This document shows, one piece after another, positions 1 through 8,484 of a stretch of DNA of 64,000 nt. Both the position numbers and the translations under genes were made by a program. The notes under the pieces were generated by a model that worked only from the letters and a program-made list of their open reading frames with translations, was not told where the DNA came from and ran no database searches. Position 1 is the first letter of the stretch. The number at the start of each line of letters is the position of its first letter. Source of the DNA: Chitinibacter sp. FCG-7 (GTDB taxonomy: Bacteria > Pseudomonadota > Gammaproteobacteria > Burkholderiales > Chitinibacteraceae); contig NZ_CP157355.1 in assembly GCF_040047665.1 (NCBI RefSeq), forward strand, positions 3,348,001-3,412,000. Direction: 5' to 3'.

Positions 1-95
1 GAAACGAATTCTAATCAGCTGCCCGATAAATTGCTAGTGCTGGCACGGGTTTTCCTCTATGTAATCTGCTACCTCATGTAACGCCGTGTACATCC

Positions 96-608
96 TTATA
101 AATCAAGGCGTTGCGAGGAGCTACAGGGTGTTGATTGCTCCCACAGTGTTGCAAACTGCTGTTTGAGCTGTGAGGCGTATTTGCTATTACAGCCGGACTC
201 GCCGCGTTGCCAATCATAATGATGACGGATTAGATAATGTTCGTCGTCGCCAATTATCCAGCCCTGGCGGGCGTGCGAGAGATAGTCCGGGATTTGGCGA
301 ATTTCTATCAAATGGCCAAATCGATCACACAACTGGATAAAGCGCGGGTGGCGCTGTGCTAGCACGCCGGTGTTGGCCAGCAAGAGCTGCATGCGGCCAG
401 GCGAGGCCTGTGAGAAAAATGCCCACAGTCCTTGCTGGTTGCGCAGGCTGCCCAGATCACTCTCGGCTAGATCGTTTTCACAGATCTTGAGGGTATGTTC
501 AGCTAGGCCAATCAAAGTCATGATTGCAGCCTGATACCCGTTTCGGGTATCAAAAGGCGTGGCTGCAGTTCCTGTTTCTTCATTCTGCACGGGGGTGAAG
601 GTAGCCAT
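96..608 (-). CDS. Uncharacterised protein, DUF7931-like, next to ribosomal oxygenase gene
   Basis: A 170-residue soluble protein. I chose the ATG at 608, which begins MATFTPVQNEE, because the sequence upstream in the same frame is an out-of-frame reading of the neighbouring cupin gene. This start overlaps the end of that upstream gene by 29 bp, so the two are probably translated together. The body (residues about 25-150) resembles the small domain called DUF7931 found beside or fused to acetyltransferases in betaproteobacteria; that match is from memory and uncertain. No signal peptide or membrane segment is visible. A 49-bp GGGTAT/ATACCC element lies inside the gene at 491-539. Function unknown. 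Confidence 0.6.
   Translation of the reverse strand: MATFTPVQNEETGTAATPFDTRNGYQAAIMTLIGLAEHTLKICENDLAESDLGSLRNQQGLWAFFSQASPGRMQLLLANTGVLAQRHPRFIQLCDRFGHLIEIRQIPDYLSHARQGWIIGDDEHYLIRHHYDWQRGESGCNSKYASQLKQQFATLWEQSTPCSSSQRLDL
491..539. repeat. 49-bp bipartite palindromic element (copy 1), coding
   Basis: GGGTAT at 491-496 and ATACCC at 534-539, both perfect, inside the DUF7931-like gene. Confidence 0.78.
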
Positions 609-1722
609 ATTCGTGATAGGTATAAAGTAAATCGCACAATGGGTCGGAGTATTCGGCGGCGGGCAAGCTGCGCTCGTTGGCCAATTGCTGTAGCAGCGCC
701 CAATCGGCCGGGCTGGCATCGTCAAACTCGACTTCTTCGCCATTGAGAAACAGCGTTTGATCCGAATAGAGCATCTGGCTTTTCAGATCCAGCTCGATGC
801 CGCGCTCGGCGATGGCCTCGGCAAAATCGTCAAATTCCAGTGGTGTGCTGTGATCGAAAAAAACATGTGGCTTGGGTTCGGAAAAATAGCGGCCAATAAA
901 TTGCCGCACCGTCTGCTCGTCCCATTTGACTTGCTGCAGCATCTGCCCAATTTGCGCGACAAAGGCGTCATCAATTTTCGCCGGTGTGTCGGTTGCCTTG
1001 GCACTCGGGTCGCTGTACATGCCTTCAAGGCAGATTTCGTCCTGCAAAAACTCCAGAAACTTGGTCGCAACTTCCTGGGTTTTGGGTGCTCTAAAACCTA
1101 CCGAATAAGTCATTCCCGGTGTTAGCGCCACGCCGTAATGTGCATATTTGGGGGGCAGATACAGCATATCGCCGTGCTCCAGTACCCATTCCTGCTCTGG
1201 ATTAAAGTCTTTCAAAACTCGAATCGGCGCATCTTCAATAAAACCTGAGGCGTCATCGCTGGATACTTGCCATCTTTTTTGTCCGCCCACCTGCAGCAAA
1301 AAAACGTCGTACGAGTCATAATGCGGCCCCACCGTGCCACCGTGCGGCGCGTAAGAGATCATCACGTCGTCAAGCCGGGTATAAGGCAGAAAATTGAACT
1401 GATATAAGAAGTCGGCAATATGGGGAACCAGATGGTTCACATTCTGCACCAGAATCGTCCAGTCGGTTTCTGGTAATCGATTGAGCCGGTGCTGGCTGAA
1501 CGGGCCGTTTTCCAGCTTCCAGCGCCCATGATTGAACTCGATCAATCTGGATTCCACATCATCACGCTGGGCAAATTCGGCCAGGCGGGCAAAATCGATC
1601 AGCTCCGGAAAATCGGTCCATGCCTGACGAATCAGCAGCGGTTTTTTTTGCCAGTATTCGGCCAGAAATTGCTCGGGTGTTAATTTTCCCAACAGGGCAG
1701 TATCGAAAGGTGTTTTAGGCAT
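580..1722 (-). CDS. roxA: JmjC-type cupin, ribosomal protein 3-hydroxylase (RoxA/YcfD family)
   Basis: 380-residue Fe(II)/2-oxoglutarate oxygenase of the cupin-4 family, which in E. coli (YcfD) hydroxylates an arginine of ribosomal protein L16. The metal-binding triad is visible: His134 and Asp136 in PHYDSYDVF and His195 in PPKYAHYG. The 2-oxoglutarate-binding and winged-helix C-terminal parts (about 210-380) follow at the usual length. The ATG at 1722 gives the canonical N-terminus. The downstream DUF7931-like gene overlaps it by 29 bp. Assignment to RoxA rather than another JmjC hydroxylase rests on overall resemblance. Confidence 0.85.
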   Translation of the reverse strand: MPKTPFDTALLGKLTPEQFLAEYWQKKPLLIRQAWTDFPELIDFARLAEFAQRDDVESRLIEFNHGRWKLENGPFSQHRLNRLPETDWTILVQNVNHLVPHIADFLYQFNFLPYTRLDDVMISYAPHGGTVGPHYDSYDVFLLQVGGQKRWQVSSDDASGFIEDAPIRVLKDFNPEQEWVLEHGDMLYLPPKYAHYGVALTPGMTYSVGFRAPKTQEVATKFLEFLQDEICLEGMYSDPSAKATDTPAKIDDAFVAQIGQMLQQVKWDEQTVRQFIGRYFSEPKPHVFFDHSTPLEFDDFAEAIAERGIELDLKSQMLYSDQTLFLNGEEVEFDDASPADWALLQQLANERSLPAAEYSDPLCDLLYTYHEYGYLHPRAE

Positions 1723-1885
1723 GGCTTGTGGCTATAAAGAAAAAAATGGGTTTGCTGGCCAACTTGCCCCACGCATTATTCTGGGCAAGTTATGGCGGTA
1801 AATCGCTGCGTTTGCACGGATGGCTGGTACTTGGCACATTCTGCAAGCCGATAATAATCGTATTATTGCACCGACTGGAGACCCC

Positions 1886-2353
1886 ATGCTCAATGTAGGC
1901 GACGTAGCCCCTGATTTTTCTTTACCTGACGCGGCAATGGACATGGTTCGCCTGAGTGATTTTCATGGCCGGAAAAATGTCGTGTTGTACTTTTTTAACA
2001 AGGATCACACGCCAGGCGGCATTGTTGAGGCGGTCGAGTTTTCTGATCGCACTGACGCATTTTCGCAATGTGAGACCGTTATTCTGGGGGTGAGTCTGGA
2101 TGACTGTCTGGCGCACGACAGTTTTATTGATGAGCAGGGCCTTTCGTTCGACCTGCTATCTGATACCGAGCTTGAAGTCAGCCGTCTTTACCACGCGGTA
2201 CACGAATGGGAAGCGCAGGGCGTGGTAAGATGCGGAATAGAGCGCTCGACCTTTGTGATTGATAAGTCGGGCGTCATTCGACATGCTTTCTATCACGTCA
2301 TACCCAAAGGCCATGCGGCCGAAATTTTGAACCTTGTAAAACAGCTAGGATAA
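1886..2353 (+). CDS. Peroxiredoxin-like protein (AhpC/Bcp fold) without peroxidatic cysteine
   Basis: 155-residue thioredoxin-fold protein of the bacterioferritin comigratory (Bcp/PrxQ) type. The start at 1886 is preceded by GGAG at 1877-1880. Signature segments are present: VAPDFSLPD at 8-16 and LLSDTELEVSRLYH near 88-101. The normal catalytic motif TPGCT reads TPGGI here (Thr42-Pro43-Gly44-Gly45), so the peroxidatic cysteine is glycine; the codon is GGC, one base from TGC. Remaining cysteines (62, 74 and one near 113) are at other positions. It therefore may not be a working peroxidase. It lies 5 bp before slyD and is probably co-transcribed with it. Confidence 0.8.
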   Translation: MLNVGDVAPDFSLPDAAMDMVRLSDFHGRKNVVLYFFNKDHTPGGIVEAVEFSDRTDAFSQCETVILGVSLDDCLAHDSFIDEQGLSFDLLSDTELEVSRLYHAVHEWEAQGVVRCGIERSTFVIDKSGVIRHAFYHVIPKGHAAEILNLVKQLG

Positions 2354-2358
2354 ACACT

Positions 2359-2838
2359 ATGCAAATCGCCAAAAATTCCGTTGTTACACTGACTTATGAA
2401 ATGTACGACGCTGAAGGCAATCAAATCGACAAAACCGAAGAACCGATTGCTTACCTGCACGGCGGTTATGACAATATCCTACCGCTGGTAGAAGAAGCCC
2501 TGCACGGCAAAACGGTAGGCGACAGCATCGAAGTGACGATGTCACCTGACGACGCGTTTGGCGAATTCGAGCCAGAATTGGTTCGTGATGAAGAAAAAGA
2601 CGGTTTCCCGGCTGATGTCGCTGTTGGCATGATGTTTGAAGCTGATGATCCTGAAACCGGCGAAGTCATCCTGTTCCGCGTAACTGAAGTAGAAGGCAAC
2701 CGCGTGACTGTTGATGGTAACCATCCTTTCGCTGGTATGACGATCCGTTTCGTGGCGACAGTAACTGCTGTGCGTGAAGCGAATGCGGAAGAACTGGCGC
2801 ATGGCCACGTACACGGCGAGCACGGCCATCACCACTAA
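2359..2838 (+). CDS. slyD: FKBP-type peptidyl-prolyl isomerase SlyD
   Basis: 159-residue cytoplasmic prolyl isomerase and chaperone with the SlyD arrangement: FKBP halves (residues 1-65 and about 130-145) around an inserted-flap domain (about 70-125). The C-terminus is His-rich (HGHVHGEHGHHH), the metal-binding tail that in SlyD delivers nickel to hydrogenase or urease maturation. It follows the peroxiredoxin-like gene by 5 bp and is closed by a strong hairpin terminator at 2885-2924. Confidence 0.92.
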   Translation: MQIAKNSVVTLTYEMYDAEGNQIDKTEEPIAYLHGGYDNILPLVEEALHGKTVGDSIEVTMSPDDAFGEFEPELVRDEEKDGFPADVAVGMMFEADDPETGEVILFRVTEVEGNRVTVDGNHPFAGMTIRFVATVTAVREANAEELAHGHVHGEHGHHH

Positions 2839-2884
2839 GACTTAAGTGCGCAGCTTCTTAAGCGTTTACGCTAAGGAGGCGGGC

Positions 2885-2924
2885 AAAAAAGAGCAGTTAG
2901 CTTCGCGCTACTGCTCTTTTTTTG
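2885..2924. terminator. Bidirectional terminator between slyD and the SPOR gene
   Basis: A hairpin with arms GAGCAG (2891-2896) and CTGCTC (2911-2916), extended inward by imperfect TTAG/CTA pairing. It is flanked by an A-run on the left and a T-run on the right, so it can stop transcription of slyD from the left and of the SPOR gene from the right. Confidence 0.85.
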
Positions 2925-2936
2925 TGCTGTTAAGTG

Positions 2937-3701
2937 CTATTCGTTTTTCAGGACGGGAGTGATACCAAGTGCTTTGAGTTTTTTGATCGCTGTATCAGCT
3001 TCAATCTTGTTTTTGAACGGGCCGATTTGTACGCGGGTTTCCAGGTAGGCGGGAATACCTGCCTGTTGGAGTTGGCCGAGCAATTTTTCTGCGTTGTTGG
3101 CGTGTAAAAACACCCCGGCCTGCACGCTATAGCCCCGTGTGCTATTGATCGGGCTTGGGAAATCAGCGGTTGCCGGCTTGGTGGCAGTGGTGTTGTTTGA
3201 TGGCTGAGTCATAATTCTTGGCACTGCTGTTGGAATTGCCTTCGCGATAAGGGGTATTGCTGTGTAAACAGCTGCAGTTGTTGGCTCTGGCCTATTACTT
3301 GTGTGGGGTATTTGCTTTGGCAGATTCTCGATCTTTTGGATTGTTTGAATTGGACTGCTGTGGGTTTGTCTTGGTGTTGGACTTGCCACTGGCATCGCTG
3401 TCGCGCTGGGCTTGGGGCTAATGCTGGGGAGTGCCGTTGCTTCCGGTGTGGGGGCTGGCGTTGAAATTGCTGCCTCGCTTGCTGCGGAGGCTATCTCGGC
3501 GGGTTCGCTTGCATTGAGTTCGGGGGCAATTTGCGGAATCTGGACGTTTGGTTCGGCATTTTCCTGGCTTTTTTCGATCCAGGCGATACCAAAAAGGATC
3601 GCCGCAATTAATCCACTTGCAATACCAAGCCGCCAAAGTAGCTGAGTTTTGAGTTGTTGTTGCTCTTTCTGCTGCAGGATCGGGTCTAGGCCTTCACTCA
3701 T
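2937..3701 (-). CDS. Inner-membrane SPOR-domain protein
   Basis: 254 residues: short cytoplasmic N-terminus, one membrane helix (about 22-42), a long low-complexity linker rich in Pro, Ala, Thr and Ser (about 50-180), and a C-terminal SPOR domain (about 185-254, GYSVQAGVF ... ALGITPVLKN). SPOR domains bind denuded glycan strands of septal peptidoglycan, so a role in cell division or envelope remodelling (FtsN/DedD-like) is likely. It is transcribed divergently from ndk and shares the 3702-3882 upstream region. Confidence 0.8.
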   Translation of the reverse strand: MSEGLDPILQQKEQQQLKTQLLWRLGIASGLIAAILFGIAWIEKSQENAEPNVQIPQIAPELNASEPAEIASAASEAAISTPAPTPEATALPSISPKPSATAMPVASPTPRQTHSSPIQTIQKIENLPKQIPHTSNRPEPTTAAVYTAIPLIAKAIPTAVPRIMTQPSNNTTATKPATADFPSPINSTRGYSVQAGVFLHANNAEKLLGQLQQAGIPAYLETRVQIGPFKNKIEADTAIKKLKALGITPVLKNE

Positions 3702-3724
3702 TGTGTCTGCTAATCGCTTGTAAG

Positions 3725-3733
3725 TGTTATAAT
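3725..3733 (+). promoter_or_regulatory. Probable extended -10 promoter of ndk
   Basis: TG-N-TATAAT: TG at 3725-3726, perfect TATAAT at 3728-3733, about 150 bp before the ndk start. No good -35 at standard spacing is visible, as is common for extended -10 promoters. Prediction from sequence only. Confidence 0.4.
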
Positions 3734-3882
3734 GATCGGCTATTTGCCTAAAGTTTGCATATTGGCTTGGCCTTTTAGGCCGATTTAGCCTATGCAGAGG
3801 CTAGCTGAAAACAGCCTTGGGCAACAATATTCTTTCGTGTTTGTTGATAAAACTAAACATTAAACCTCTGGAGCAATCAAGA

Positions 3883-4308
3883 ATGACTATCGAACGTACT
3901 ATTTCTATTATCAAGCCTGACGCAGTTGCCAAAAACGTCATCGGCAAAATCTATGACCGTTTTGAATCTGCTGGCCTGAAAGTGGTTGCGGCAAAAATGA
4001 AGCAATTGTCACGCGCTGAAGCGGAAGGTTTCTACGCTGTTCACAAAGAGCGCCCTTTCTTCAATGATTTGGTGAACTTTATGATCTCTGGTCCGGTCAT
4101 GATCCAAGTGTTGCAAGGCGAAAACGCGGTTTTGAAAAACCGCGAATTGATGGGTGCTACTAACCCGAAAGAAGCGGCAGCGGGCACTATCCGTGCTGAT
4201 TTCGCGGCTAGCATTGACGCGAATGCGGTGCATGGCTCGGATAGCCTGGAAAACGCAGCGATTGAAATTGCGTATTTCTTTGCATCTTCTGAAGTTTACG
4301 GCGCCTAA
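3883..4308 (+). CDS. ndk: Nucleoside diphosphate kinase
   Basis: 141-residue Ndk, the enzyme that moves the terminal phosphate from ATP to other nucleoside diphosphates. The catalytic histidine is His117 in NAVHGSDS, and KPDAV (11-15) and the nucleotide-binding RPFF segment are intact. I chose the ATG at 3883, preceded by TGGAG at 3869-3873, giving the family-typical N-terminus [14 protein letters not shown]; a longer frame upstream has no such support. rlmN follows 94 bp downstream, the order seen in many Neisseriales. Confidence 0.97.
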   Translation: MTIERTISIIKPDAVAKNVIGKIYDRFESAGLKVVAAKMKQLSRAEAEGFYAVHKERPFFNDLVNFMISGPVMIQVLQGENAVLKNRELMGATNPKEAAAGTIRADFAASIDANAVHGSDSLENAAIEIAYFFASSEVYGA

Positions 4309-4402
4309 GTTGCTGGAAAAAGCGTTCCGGTCTTGCGGTAGTGCGAGATCGGTGCGCTTTGCATCATTTGTTTGAAATTAAGACGCTGCGGAGTACACGA
4401 TC

Positions 4403-5527
4403 ATGTCTTTAAATTTGCTGGATTACGATGCTGAAAAACTCGCGGCTTTGATGGTGCAAATGGGGGAGAAGCCTTTTCGCGCCAAGCAATTGCTCAAGTG
4501 GGTTCATCAGCGCGGGGCCGCTGATTTTGACATGATGAGCGATATTGCCAAGTCATTTCGGCAGAAACTGAGCGAGCAGGCCTGTGTGGCTCCACCATCG
4601 ATGATGGCCGAGCAGATTGCGCAGGACGGCACTCGCAAATGGTTGCTCGATGTCGGCACTGGTAACGGTGTTGAAGCCGTATTTATTCCAGAAGATGATC
4701 GCGGTACTTTGTGTGTATCGAGCCAGGTAGGCTGTGCGCTCGACTGTACGTTTTGCTCGACTGCGCGCCAAGGCTTTAACCGCAATTTAAGTACTGCCGA
4801 GATTGTTGGCCAGCTCTGGTGGGCCAATCAGCGCCTGTCATTTGATGCCGCGCGTTTGGGTAGTGCAGTCAATGATGACACCCGGATTGTGTCCAATGTG
4901 GTCATGATGGGGATGGGCGAGCCGCTGGCCAATTACGATAATGTGGTTTCAGCCATGAAACTGATGCTGGATGACAACGCTTATGGCCTTTCGCGTCGTC
5001 GCGTGACCTTGTCAACATCTGGGATGGTGCCGCAGTTGCTGAAATTGCGTGAAGATTGTCCGGTTGCGCTGGCAGTGAGTCTGCATGCGCCGAACGATAA
5101 AATCCGCGATGAGATCGTGCCGATTAATAAAAAATACCCGTTAAAAGAATTACTTAATGCCTGTAATCAATATCTGGAAAAAGCGCCGCGTGATTTTGTG
5201 ACGTTTGAATATGTGATGCTGGCCGGGATTAATGATCAGCCAGAACACGCACGTCAATTGGTCGATTTGGCGCGCTCGGTATCCTGCAAATTCAATCTGA
5301 TTCCGTTTAATCCATTCCCGAACTCGGGCTATGCCCGATCCGGGCGTGAAGCAATCGCCCGATTCCGTGATATTCTCAGTAATGCAGGTTATATCGTTAC
5401 GGTACGCAAAACACGCGGCGACGATATTGATGCCGCATGCGGCCAATTGGCCGGCCAGGTGCTAGATAAAACTCGTCGCACAGAAAAATTGGCTGAAACC
5501 CGCCCGATTTTGTTTCAACAAAAATAA
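4403..5527 (+). CDS. rlmN: Dual-specificity 23S rRNA/tRNA adenine C2-methyltransferase RlmN
   Basis: 374-residue radical SAM enzyme that methylates C2 of A2503 in 23S rRNA and A37 in some tRNAs. The [4Fe-4S] cluster motif C-x3-C-x2-C is Cys111, Cys115 and Cys118 (CALDCTFC). The mechanistic cysteine near the C-terminus is Cys346 (DIDAACGQL). Length and N-terminal domain are standard. pilW starts 9 bp after its stop, so ndk-rlmN-pilW-rodZ-ispG may form one transcript. Confidence 0.97.
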   Translation: MSLNLLDYDAEKLAALMVQMGEKPFRAKQLLKWVHQRGAADFDMMSDIAKSFRQKLSEQACVAPPSMMAEQIAQDGTRKWLLDVGTGNGVEAVFIPEDDRGTLCVSSQVGCALDCTFCSTARQGFNRNLSTAEIVGQLWWANQRLSFDAARLGSAVNDDTRIVSNVVMMGMGEPLANYDNVVSAMKLMLDDNAYGLSRRRVTLSTSGMVPQLLKLREDCPVALAVSLHAPNDKIRDEIVPINKKYPLKELLNACNQYLEKAPRDFVTFEYVMLAGINDQPEHARQLVDLARSVSCKFNLIPFNPFPNSGYARSGREAIARFRDILSNAGYIVTVRKTRGDDIDAACGQLAGQVLDKTRRTEKLAETRPILFQQK

Positions 5528-5536
5528 GGCTTCAAA

Positions 5537-6283
5537 ATGAAAAAATACGGCTTGCTGGTGTTGATGTTAGCGCTATCTCCCTGGACTTTGGCAAACGAAA
5601 GTCTTGGCTCGAATCAGCAACGAGCGGCCGTGCGCACCGATCTGGCGTCCGAGTATTATCGGCGTGGTGCTTATGCGGTTGCTGTCGAAGAAGCCAAACG
5701 GGCGCTTGAAGCGGTGTCCAATTACCCGCAGGCCTTAAATGTGCTGGCCGTTTCCTATGTAGCACTCAAGGACGATGCCAAAGGCCGGGTGTATTTCGAG
5801 CAGGCGCTCAATGCTGCGCCCAAAGATTCGGATATTAATCAGAATTTTGGCAGTTTTCTGTGTGAACGCGGCGAGCATAAAGCCGGTTTGGCGCGTTATG
5901 AAGTGGTGCTCAGCAATACGCTTTATCCCACGCCCGATTTAACTTTACTTGCCGCAGCAAATTGCAGCTTGAAAGCGGGTGATCGGGAGCTGGCAAAAAA
6001 ATATTTTGAACGTGCTCGCAATACCGCTAGCAATAATGTTTCAGTCAAATTCCAGCTTTCCAATTTTCTGCTTGAAGAGGGTGATTTGCCTCAGGCCAAG
6101 CAGCTATTTATCGAAGTCTTGCGCGCAATTCCAAAAACACCACCCGAGTTGCTCTGGCTTGGTGTCCGGATTGAACGTAAAATCGGCAACAAAGACGCAG
6201 AGATGCGCTATGCGAACGAGCTTCGCCGCAACTTTCCTGACTCGCTAGAGGCAACAAAGCTTTTGACCGGACAATATGACTGA
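5537..6283 (+). CDS. pilW: Type IV pilus biogenesis/stability protein PilW (PilF), TPR protein
   Basis: 248 residues with an N-terminal signal peptide (MKKYGLLVLMLALSPWTLA) followed by repeated TPR helices, for example around YYRRGAYAVAVEEAKRALE and ALNAAPKDSDINQNFGSFLCERGE. PilW/PilF helps the secretin PilQ multimerise and stabilises pili. No lipobox cysteine is seen after the hydrophobic stretch, unlike the lipoprotein PilF of Pseudomonas. The 3' end overlaps rodZ by 8 bp, and the position between rlmN and rodZ-ispG is conserved for pilW in Neisseriales and many gammaproteobacteria. Confidence 0.87.
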   Translation: MKKYGLLVLMLALSPWTLANESLGSNQQRAAVRTDLASEYYRRGAYAVAVEEAKRALEAVSNYPQALNVLAVSYVALKDDAKGRVYFEQALNAAPKDSDINQNFGSFLCERGEHKAGLARYEVVLSNTLYPTPDLTLLAAANCSLKAGDRELAKKYFERARNTASNNVSVKFQLSNFLLEEGDLPQAKQLFIEVLRAIPKTPPELLWLGVRIERKIGNKDAEMRYANELRRNFPDSLEATKLLTGQYD

Positions 6284-7175
6284 ACAGCTAGACAATATTC
6301 CGAGTGCTCCCTTTTTACCTGCCGGTCGCCAGTTACGCGCGGCACGTGAGGCTTGTGGTCTTTCAATTGATGATGTGGCAGGGCAGTTGAAGCTGGCGCA
6401 TCGCCAGATCGAAGCGCTGGAGAGCGAAGCCTTCGATGAATTACCCAGTAATTTGTTTGTCCGTGGCTTTGTGCGCAATTACGCCAGGCTAGTCAAGATC
6501 GATGCTGCCCCTTTGCTTGAATACTTGGCGGGTGTATTACCCTCAGAACAAGTGGCGGAGACGGTTCTGTCTACATACCCTCAGGTAGAACCCTCTAGCC
6601 CATCATTGGGTGGTGAGAAATCAAGCTTCCCGCTGATTGTAATCATGGCCTTGATCGGGATTTTTCTCGGGGTTACAGCGGTTTACTGGTATTTGCAACA
6701 ACCGAGCAATCCGGATATTGCTTTGCCTGATATGCCAAATCCGGTGGCGCTTGAGGCCAGCGCTGCTAGCCAGCTGCTTGTTAATGATAACTCTAATGCC
6801 AGCGTTAGCGCTTCCGAAGTCGTTTCGTCAGGTGTTCAGGCCCTGCCTGCTTCCATGCCCGGTGTGGCCTTGGTTAGCCCTGCTGCTTCCAGCGCTTCCT
6901 CGATCATTGTGGCGTCGTCTGTGGCGCAAGGCGCGCTTGAAATCAGTGTATTGACCGAATCCGATAGCTGGGTGCAGATTCTGGATAGTCGGGGAAATAA
7001 AGTGCTGTCCGAAATTATCCGCCCAGGATACGAGCGCAAGGTGGCGGGTGTGCCGCCGTTTGCCGTCAAAATCGGCAATGCGCCAAAAACAAAACTGACC
7101 CTGCAGGGGCGTCCGGTTGATTTGAGCAGCTATCTCAAGCCCGGTTCGGATGTTGTTAATATGGAATTGAAATAA
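6276..7175 (+). CDS. rodZ: RodZ-like cytoskeletal helix-turn-helix membrane protein
   Basis: 299 residues: HTH_25 domain (about 20-85, RQLRAAREACGLSIDDVAGQ), membrane helix (about 118-140), a Ser/Ala-rich periplasmic linker, and a C-terminal beta domain of the DUF4115 type (about 220-299). RodZ couples MreB filaments to the rod-shape wall machinery. The start overlaps pilW by 8 bp and ispG begins 3 bp after its stop, so translation is probably coupled. A 49-bp element (one mismatch in its left hexamer) lies at 6532-6580 within the coding sequence. Confidence 0.85.
   Translation: MTEQLDNIPSAPFLPAGRQLRAAREACGLSIDDVAGQLKLAHRQIEALESEAFDELPSNLFVRGFVRNYARLVKIDAAPLLEYLAGVLPSEQVAETVLSTYPQVEPSSPSLGGEKSSFPLIVIMALIGIFLGVTAVYWYLQQPSNPDIALPDMPNPVALEASAASQLLVNDNSNASVSASEVVSSGVQALPASMPGVALVSPAASSASSIIVASSVAQGALEISVLTESDSWVQILDSRGNKVLSEIIRPGYERKVAGVPPFAVKIGNAPKTKLTLQGRPVDLSSYLKPGSDVVNMELK
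6532..6580. repeat. 49-bp bipartite palindromic element (copy 2), inside rodZ
   Basis: GTGTAT (one mismatch) at 6532-6537 and ATACCC at 6575-6580. Confidence 0.55.
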
Positions 7176-7178
7176 TTC

Positions 7179-8453
7179 ATGTCTAGCCTGATTGTCCGTC
7201 GTAAAACCCGTCAAGTACAAATTGGAAATGTCTGGGTAGGTAGTGATCATCCAGTGATGGTGCAGTCGATGACCAATACCGATACTGCTGATGCCGAGGC
7301 GACTGCGCGCCAGATTTTCGAGCTGTGGCGTGCTGGTTCGGAGGCCGTGCGTATTACTGTCAATAGCGCAGAGGCTGCGGCGCAAGTTGCCAACATCAAA
7401 ACCAAGCTGGAAAACTGGGGCTGCAAAGTACCGCTCGTAGGCGACTTCCATTTTAATGGCGATCGTTTGCTGCGTGATTACCCGGATTGTGCCGAGGCTT
7501 TGGCCAAGTACCGTATTAATCCTGGCAATGTCGGCAAGGGCGCCAAGCGCGACGAAAAATTTGCCTACATGATCGAGAAGGCCATTGAGTACAAAAAGCC
7601 GGTGCGCATTGGCGTGAACTGGGGCTCACTTGATCAAGCCATTGCGGCGCGAATGATGGATGAAAATTCAAAACGCTCGCAGCCATTGACGGCCGAGGCC
7701 GTGATGCGCGAAGCGCTGATTGTGTCGGCGCTTGAATCGGCTGATCAAGCCATTAGCTGGGGTTTATCCCCCGATCAGATTTTATTGTCTTGCAAAGTCT
7801 CGCATGTGCAGGATTTGATCGCGGTTTACCGCGATCTGGGCGCCCGCTGCGATTACCCATTGCATCTGGGTTTGACCGAAGCGGGTATGGGGTCCAAGGG
7901 TATTGTGGCATCCAGTGCTGCGTTAGCGGTATTAATGCAGGAAGGGATTGGCGATACCATTCGTATTTCCCTGACGCCCGAGCCCAATGGTGACCGCACA
8001 AAAGAAGTGGTGGTGGCGCAAGAGTTATTGCAAACCATGGGTCTGCGCAGCTTTACTCCGCTAGTAACGGCTTGCCCTGGATGTGGCCGCACGACTTCAA
8101 CCGTGTTTCAAGAGTTGGCGCAAGATATTCAAAGCTTCCTGCGTGAGCAAATGCCGGTATGGCGTGCCAAATACCCTGGTGTTGAAGAAATGAAAGTTGC
8201 CGTGATGGGCTGTGTCGTGAATGGTCCGGGTGAGTCCAAGCTCGCCGATATCGGTATCAGTTTGCCTGGTACGGGTGAAGTGCCGGTGTGTCCGGTGTAT
8301 GTCGATGGTGAAAAAGACGTGACGCTCAAAGGCGATAACGTTGCACAAGAATTCCAGGCGATTGTTGAGAATTATGTCGTGACGCGCTATGGCGAAAACG
8401 GCTCAAAACGCCGCGTTGATGCACCAAAAATCATTCCGTTGGCTCAGATTTAA
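7179..8453 (+). CDS. ispG: 4-hydroxy-3-methylbut-2-en-1-yl diphosphate synthase
   Basis: 424-residue IspG (GcpE) of the MEP isoprenoid pathway, converting MEcPP to HMBPP. The [4Fe-4S] ligands are visible as Cys299 and Cys302 (CPGC) and Cys345 ([11 protein letters not shown]), with the conserved glutamate after it. It follows rodZ by 3 bp and precedes hisS by 31 bp, the arrangement found across beta- and gammaproteobacteria. Confidence 0.97.
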   Translation: MSSLIVRRKTRQVQIGNVWVGSDHPVMVQSMTNTDTADAEATARQIFELWRAGSEAVRITVNSAEAAAQVANIKTKLENWGCKVPLVGDFHFNGDRLLRDYPDCAEALAKYRINPGNVGKGAKRDEKFAYMIEKAIEYKKPVRIGVNWGSLDQAIAARMMDENSKRSQPLTAEAVMREALIVSALESADQAISWGLSPDQILLSCKVSHVQDLIAVYRDLGARCDYPLHLGLTEAGMGSKGIVASSAALAVLMQEGIGDTIRISLTPEPNGDRTKEVVVAQELLQTMGLRSFTPLVTACPGCGRTTSTVFQELAQDIQSFLREQMPVWRAKYPGVEEMKVAVMGCVVNGPGESKLADIGISLPGTGEVPVCPVYVDGEKDVTLKGDNVAQEFQAIVENYVVTRYGENGSKRRVDAPKIIPLAQI

Positions 8454-8484
8454 TTTGTAATTTGTTTAGGGTAGAAAAATAAAA

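Noticed and set aside
1377..1425. GGGTAT followed at the right distance by ATATGG in the cupin gene
   Set aside because: Only three of six bases match in the right hexamer; not counted as a 49-bp element.
3252..3300. GGGTATTGCTGTGTA in the SPOR gene, resembling a left arm
   Set aside because: The right hexamer is TTACTT; the arm resemblance is suggestive but below the threshold used.
7883..7932. Three GGGTAT/CGGTAT sites close together in ispG
   Set aside because: None has ATAC at the fixed distance; GGGTAT alone is common by chance.
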